Below, in pieces: positions 7,268 to 10,374 of a stretch of 10,374 nucleotides of DNA. Numbering within the stretch: the first letter of the stretch is position 1; the number at the start of each line of letters is the position of its first letter. A program made the position numbers and the translations under genes. Below the pieces are notes generated by a model, which saw nothing but the letters and a program-made list of their open reading frames with translations, was not told where the DNA came from and made no database searches. This stretch comes from Elusimicrobiota bacterium (lineage in GTDB: Bacteria > Omnitrophota > Gorgyraeia > Zapsychrales > Fredricksoniimonadaceae), in contig JAAYZZ010000026.1 in assembly GCA_012514595.1 (NCBI GenBank), forward strand, positions 1-10,374, written 5' to 3'.

Positions 7268-7857
7268 TGACCCCCCACCTCAAGAGAAGCGGTCTCATTT
7301 GTGCGGCCTTTCTGATCCTTCTGGTCTCTGAGGCCCGGGCTGTCTCCGATGGATTCCCGTCGGGAAAGACATTGTCCGGAGACCATTTCTCCGTTGTCCT
7401 GGCCTCCGGGATCGACGAGGGGAGTCTTGTGGCCCGCCTGGGGATAGGTCCGCAGCACAGGATCCTTTCGGGACGAAGCGTGACAGGCCTGACCTTCTCC
7501 GGCAAGGACCTTCCCGTGCTTCTGGATGCGTTCTTCGTCTGGGCGTGTGATATCCTCGATATGCAGCTTTACAGTTACAAGGGCACGATCAAGGTCGCGG
7601 CGAACGGTACGCAGCTCAAGGATGTGTACCGGCGTCTTTACGGCAAGGAAAGTTTTTCGGATAAGGGATTTTATGTTTCCGAGACGAATACGATCTATAT
7701 CGCGGCCGGGGATTTCACCAAGGAGATCCTCGGGCATGAGATCGGACATGTGATCGTGGGGAATTATTTCGTCGTCCAGCCGCCGGCCAAGGTCCATGAG
7801 GTCCTTGCCGGGTATATTGAGTATCAGATCAGAAAGCTCGATCGCCGGGATCCCTGA
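7267..7857 (+). CDS. Secreted putative zinc metallopeptidase (HEIGH, peptidase MA-like)
   Basis: 196 residues, starting in the stop codon of the HAMP gene (1-nt overlap), so probably translationally coupled. Residues 1-25 form a Sec signal peptide with a cleavage site after ARA (23-25). Near the C-terminus, TNTIYIAAGDFTKEILGHEIGHVI contains the HExxH motif at 157-161. It is followed by VHEVLAGYIEY, where E178 fits the third zinc ligand of gluzincins and resembles the EGLAEY motif of MA-clan peptidases. The first 130 residues are not recognised. The catalytic domain is small and the substrate unknown. A periplasmic or surface location is inferred. A non-catalytic role cannot be excluded, but both histidines and the glutamate are intact. 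Confidence 0.68.
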   Translation: MTPHLKRSGLICAAFLILLVSEARAVSDGFPSGKTLSGDHFSVVLASGIDEGSLVARLGIGPQHRILSGRSVTGLTFSGKDLPVLLDAFFVWACDILDMQLYSYKGTIKVAANGTQLKDVYRRLYGKESFSDKGFYVSETNTIYIAAGDFTKEILGHEIGHVIVGNYFVVQPPAKVHEVLAGYIEYQIRKLDRRDP

Positions 7858-7873
7858 TCTTCCCGGGATTTTT
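7845..7873 (+). terminator. Weak terminator-like hairpin between the metallopeptidase and smpB
   Basis: CCGGGA (7845-7850) pairs with TCCCGG (7861-7866) across a 10-nt loop that contains the peptidase stop codon, and GATTTTT follows. The 6-bp stem is short. It may act as an attenuator or partial terminator rather than a full stop. Confidence 0.35.
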
Positions 7874-7881
7874 CACAAATT

Positions 7882-8334
7882 ATGTCAGATGCGATCGCCA
7901 CAAATAAGAAGGCCTACCAGAATCTCTTCTTATCGGAGAAATGGGAGTGCGGCATCGAGCTCAAGGGATCCGAGGTGAAGTCGGTCCGCGCCGGCGAGGT
8001 GAACTTTAAGGACGCCTATGTGGAAGGCGACAAGGGCGAACTCTGGATCTGCAATCTTCACATCGCTCCCTATGCGCAGGCGAGCTATCTCAATCCTGAT
8101 CCCGACCGCCGCAGGAAGCTCCTGCTTCATGCGAAGGAGGTCAAGCGGATCACGGGGCTCCTGACGCAGCAGCGGTCCACCTGCGTCCCGACGAGGATCT
8201 ATCTCAATAAACGGGGGTGGGTCAAGGTCGAGATCGCGATCGGTCAAGGGAAGAAGCTTTACGACAAGCGGGCCGACATCAAACGACGCGAGAGCGACCG
8301 GGAGATGGCCCGGGCGGTCCGGAGGAAGGCATGA
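7882..8334 (+). CDS. smpB: SsrA-binding protein SmpB
   Basis: 150 residues, the usual SmpB length. SmpB binds tmRNA and carries it to stalled ribosomes for trans-translation. Diagnostic stretches are all present: ATNKKAYQNLFLSEKWECGIELKG, SEVKSVRAGEVNFKDAYV, LHIAPYAQASYLNPDPDRRRKLLLH and the basic tail KKLYDKRADIKRRESDREM, which in the family folds into the mRNA channel. ATG 7882 is 24 nt after the peptidase gene. The upstream bases (TTTCACAAATT) contain no obvious Shine-Dalgarno, so initiation may be weak. The last codons overlap the wecB start by ATGA. No tmRNA gene is seen in the window. Confidence 0.96.
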   Translation: MSDAIATNKKAYQNLFLSEKWECGIELKGSEVKSVRAGEVNFKDAYVEGDKGELWICNLHIAPYAQASYLNPDPDRRRKLLLHAKEVKRITGLLTQQRSTCVPTRIYLNKRGWVKVEIAIGQGKKLYDKRADIKRRESDREMARAVRRKA

Positions 8335-9455
8335 GCTCAAAGGGTCCCCTCAAGAAAGAGTTCCATGTGTGTGTGGCGTTCGGGACGCGTCCGGAGGTCA
8401 TCAAGCTGGCCCCGGTCGTCCGGGCGTTTCGGGCGGTCGCGGGGGTTCGGGTCACGGTCCTGGCCACGGGTCAGCACCGCACCATGATGGAAGAGGCGAT
8501 GCAGGTCTTTGGTCTCAAGGCGGATGTGGACCTTCGGGTCATGAAAAAGGGACAGACGCTCTTCCATGTGACCGAACGGGTGCTTCATGAGACGGGAAAA
8601 TTCCTCTCGCGTCAGCCTGTGGACCTGATGGTGGTCCAGGGCGATACGGCCACGACCTTTGCCTGCGCGCTGGCGGCCTTCTATCGCCGCATCCCGGTCG
8701 CCCATGTGGAGGCGGGGCTCCGGACAAATGATAAATTTCGTCCGTTCCCCGAGGAGATGAACCGCCGGATGACGACCGCTCTTGCGGACCTTCATTTCGC
8801 GCCCACGCCGCGGGCGGCTCGGGACCTCAAGCGTGAGGGAGTGGCCTCTTCAAAGATCTTCATGGTCGGCAATACTGTTGTGGACGCGCTGCTTCAGATC
8901 GTGCCGTCTGCCCGAAAGAAAGGGAAGACAGGGGTGAGAAGGAAGGTCCTTGTGACTCTTCATCGTCGGGAGAGTTTTGGGGAGGGGCTCCGGCAGGTCC
9001 TTCTGGCCGTTCGCGATATCAGTCTTTTTCCAGGGGTTGAGGTCGTTTATCCCGTGCATCTGAACCCCCAGGTCCGCGCCCAGGTCCAGGAGGTCCTCTC
9101 GGGAGGGCGGGTGATCCTGCGCGAACCCATGGCCTATGATGATTTTCTGGAACTCTTTCGTAGCGCAGATATCGTGGTGACGGATTCGGGTGGTATCCAG
9201 GAAGAGGCCTGTACGCTTCGCAAGCCGGTCCTCATCGCGCGCGAGAGGACTGAGCGGCAGGAGGCGATCGAGGCCGGGTTCGCTGAGCTCGTCGGGTTTG
9301 ACCGCAAGCGGATCGTGCGTCAGGGCCGTCGGCTTCTGGAGGACGGGGATTTTTATCGCCGCCGGTCTTCGGGGAAGAATCCTTTCGGGGATGGGAAGTC
9401 CTCGGCGCGCATTGTTCGGGTCTGTTTAAAAATGCTACAGGGGAGAAAGACATGA
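8331..9455 (+). CDS. wecB: UDP-N-acetylglucosamine 2-epimerase (non-hydrolysing)
   Basis: 374 residues, normal for the family. It interconverts UDP-GlcNAc and UDP-ManNAc in the cytosol, supplying ManNAc-type sugars for surface glycans. Motifs: FGTRPEVIKLAP (17-28), VQGDTATTFACALAAFYRRIPVAHVEAGLRT, PFPEEMNRRM, VGNTVVDAL, HRRESFG, VYPVHLNPQVR, TDSGGIQEEA and ERTERQEAIEAG. Active-site equivalents of E. coli D95, E117, E131 and H213 are D105, E127, E141 and H211. ATG 8331 is chosen because GGAGG lies 5 nt upstream and the conserved domain starts just after it. The frame is open further upstream inside smpB, but that sequence is only smpB read out of frame. The start overlaps the smpB stop by ATGA. 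NPFGDGKSSARI near the end matches the usual family C-terminus. Confidence 0.95.
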   Translation: MSSKGPLKKEFHVCVAFGTRPEVIKLAPVVRAFRAVAGVRVTVLATGQHRTMMEEAMQVFGLKADVDLRVMKKGQTLFHVTERVLHETGKFLSRQPVDLMVVQGDTATTFACALAAFYRRIPVAHVEAGLRTNDKFRPFPEEMNRRMTTALADLHFAPTPRAARDLKREGVASSKIFMVGNTVVDALLQIVPSARKKGKTGVRRKVLVTLHRRESFGEGLRQVLLAVRDISLFPGVEVVYPVHLNPQVRAQVQEVLSGGRVILREPMAYDDFLELFRSADIVVTDSGGIQEEACTLRKPVLIARERTERQEAIEAGFAELVGFDRKRIVRQGRRLLEDGDFYRRRSSGKNPFGDGKSSARIVRVCLKMLQGRKT

Positions 9456-10147
9456 TATCCGCCGTCGTCCCGGCCTACAATGAGGAAGAAGTGATCGGAA
9501 AGTTCCTCGATGCTCTCGTGCGTGACCTTCCGCATGACGGATCATACGAGGTCGTGATCGTCAATGACGGGAGCATCGACCGGACACGGGAGATGGTGCT
9601 GGAGGTGAGCGCCCGTCATCCCTGGGTCCGTCTGGTCGATCATGACGGGAACAAGGGGTTGGGAAAGGCGCTCGAGACCGGGATCGCGGCCGCGAAGGGG
9701 GACATCATCGTGACCATGGATTCGGACCTCACGCATCCGCCGGCCATGATCAAGGACCTTGTGAAGGGGATCGAGGGGGTCGATGTCTGTATCGCCTCGC
9801 GGTATGTGAAGGGAGGGGGCATGGAGGATGTCCCGGCGTGGCGCATCGTTGTGAGCCGGGCCGCGAATCTTTTCTTTGATCTCATTTTCTGGACATCTAT
9901 CCAGGATCTGTCGTCGGGGTTCAAGGCCTATCGTGCCGCCTATCTCAAGCAGGCCCCGATCGTCTCGGCCGGGTTCGAGTGTCAGCTGGAGATCATTCTT
10001 TATTTCATCAGGAACGGGTTGAAGCACCGCGAGATCCCGCTCATGCTGCGCAACCGTCAGTTCGGGTCCTCCAAATTCCGTGTCGTGAAGATGGGGATGA
10101 AGTATCTCAAGAACCTGGGGCGGTTCCTCGCTTATCGGTGGAGATGA
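9452..10147 (+). CDS. Family 2 glycosyltransferase, DPM1/polyprenyl-phosphate sugar synthase type
   Basis: 231 residues, overlapping the wecB stop by ATGA and preceded by GGGGAG. GT-A fold features: VVPAYNEEEVIGKFLDAL near the N-terminus, VVIVNDGSIDRT (34-45), NKGLGKALETGI, the DSD metal/nucleotide site at 90-92 (VTMDSDLTHPP), the SRYVKGGGMEDVPAWRIVVSR acceptor loop, LSSGFKAYR, and a GSSKFR segment near the C-terminus. These fit enzymes that move mannose, glucose or a similar sugar from a nucleotide donor to a polyprenyl phosphate at the inner membrane. There are no transmembrane helices after the catalytic domain. The next gene encodes a GT-C enzyme of the class that uses polyprenyl-phosphate sugars, so donor synthesis and use are probably coupled. 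The sugar is not identifiable. Confidence 0.92.
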   Translation: MISAVVPAYNEEEVIGKFLDALVRDLPHDGSYEVVIVNDGSIDRTREMVLEVSARHPWVRLVDHDGNKGLGKALETGIAAAKGDIIVTMDSDLTHPPAMIKDLVKGIEGVDVCIASRYVKGGGMEDVPAWRIVVSRAANLFFDLIFWTSIQDLSSGFKAYRAAYLKQAPIVSAGFECQLEIILYFIRNGLKHREIPLMLRNRQFGSSKFRVVKMGMKYLKNLGRFLAYRWR

Positions 10148-10148
10148 C

Positions 10149-10374
10149 ATGAAGGCGATCCTCGGGGCCCTGGTGCAGAAAAAATGGGTGACGCCTGCGA
10201 TCCTGGCCTTGGGGGTCATCTTGAGGCTCCGTCATTTTCTCGAGAACAGGTCCCTGTGGCAGGATGAACTTTGTCTCGCGTTGAGCATCGTTCATCGGCC
10301 ATTTCACGAGATCTGGCAGCACAAACTCCTTTTTCCTGACTTTGCCCAGGCGCCCCTTTTCTTTCAACTGATCA
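10149..10374 (+). CDS. GT-C membrane glycosyltransferase (PMT/ArnT-like), N-terminal fragment cut by window edge
   Basis: ATG 10149 lies 1 nt after the stop of the family 2 glycosyltransferase, with GGTGGAG upstream. 75 residues are visible. A first membrane helix (about 13-27, ending in RLRHF) is followed by NRSLWQDELCLALSIVHRPF. That resembles the first extracytoplasmic loop of GT39/PMT-like enzymes, where an acidic pair (here the D and E of QDE) follows a tryptophan. A QAPLFFQLI segment near the edge matches the QAPPxxxxL pattern typical of the next part of the loop. Such enzymes transfer a sugar from a polyprenyl phosphate to a lipid, glycan or protein on the outer face of the inner membrane. 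Acceptor and sugar cannot be determined from this fragment. Confidence 0.82.
   Translation, partial: MKAILGALVQKKWVTPAILALGVILRLRHFLENRSLWQDELCLALSIVHRPFHEIWQHKLLFPDFAQAPLFFQLI

Noticed and set aside
8217..8330. Upstream extension of the wecB frame inside smpB
   Set aside because: The added 38 residues are Arg/Gly/Glu-rich out-of-frame smpB sequence. The epimerase domain and a proper GGAGG-ATG begin at 8331.
7858..8400. tmRNA (ssrA) gene near smpB
   Set aside because: tmRNA often sits near smpB, but the flanking DNA is fully occupied by coding sequence and shows no tRNA-like acceptor end or tag-coding segment.
8540..9700. - strand and alternative-frame ORFs across wecB and the glycosyltransferase
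   Set aside because: No motifs, and they overlap fully with genes of clear family membership on the + strand.

Overview
The window looks like one chromosomal segment of a Gram-negative (diderm) bacterium. The evidence is an outer-membrane-type lipoprotein signal, a two-partner-secretion adhesin and polyprenyl-sugar glycosyltransferases. All credible genes lie on the + strand. Coding DNA is moderately GC-rich, with many GGG, GAT and ATC codons. The lineage cannot be fixed from this sequence. The gene mix would suit an uncultivated phylum such as Omnitrophota or a deltaproteobacterial/Nitrospirota-like group, but that is only a guess.

Layout. (1) 1-579 is the C-terminal part of aminodeoxychorismate synthase component I (PabB, folate pathway), cut by the window edge. 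(2) 580-902 is an AT-rich gene-free stretch. It holds an 18-bp perfect palindrome with a related second half-site and, about 65 bp further on, a good sigma-70-type promoter that overlaps a sigma-54-like element. (3) 903-5975 is a 1690-residue secreted adhesin. It has a signal peptide, a filamentous-haemagglutinin TPS domain, a long beta-helix, and a tandemly duplicated module of about 430 residues in which each copy carries a nidogen-like beta-sandwich. It ends in two cysteines ten residues apart, which recalls the HMW1 anchor. A strong composite terminator follows at 5999-6036.

(4) 6110-7857 holds three tightly packed envelope genes: a SurA-N-like lipoprotein without a PPIase domain, a two-TM HAMP protein without an output domain, and a secreted HExxH putative metallopeptidase. 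(5) 7882-10374 holds smpB (trans-translation), then wecB (UDP-GlcNAc 2-epimerase), a DPM1-type family 2 glycosyltransferase, and the start of a GT-C (PMT/ArnT-like) membrane glycosyltransferase. From smpB onward the genes overlap by ATGA or are 1 nt apart, so they are probably translationally coupled.

How it fits together. The adhesin is its own transcription unit, bounded by its promoter and terminator. Its TpsB transporter is not in the window. The downstream genes look like one or two operons for envelope sensing/quality control and surface-glycan synthesis, with the housekeeping gene smpB at the junction. The most unusual items are the adhesin architecture (duplicated nidogen-like insertions plus the C-terminal cysteine loop), the three-gene envelope cluster, and the abrupt end of PabB where the AT-rich spacer begins.
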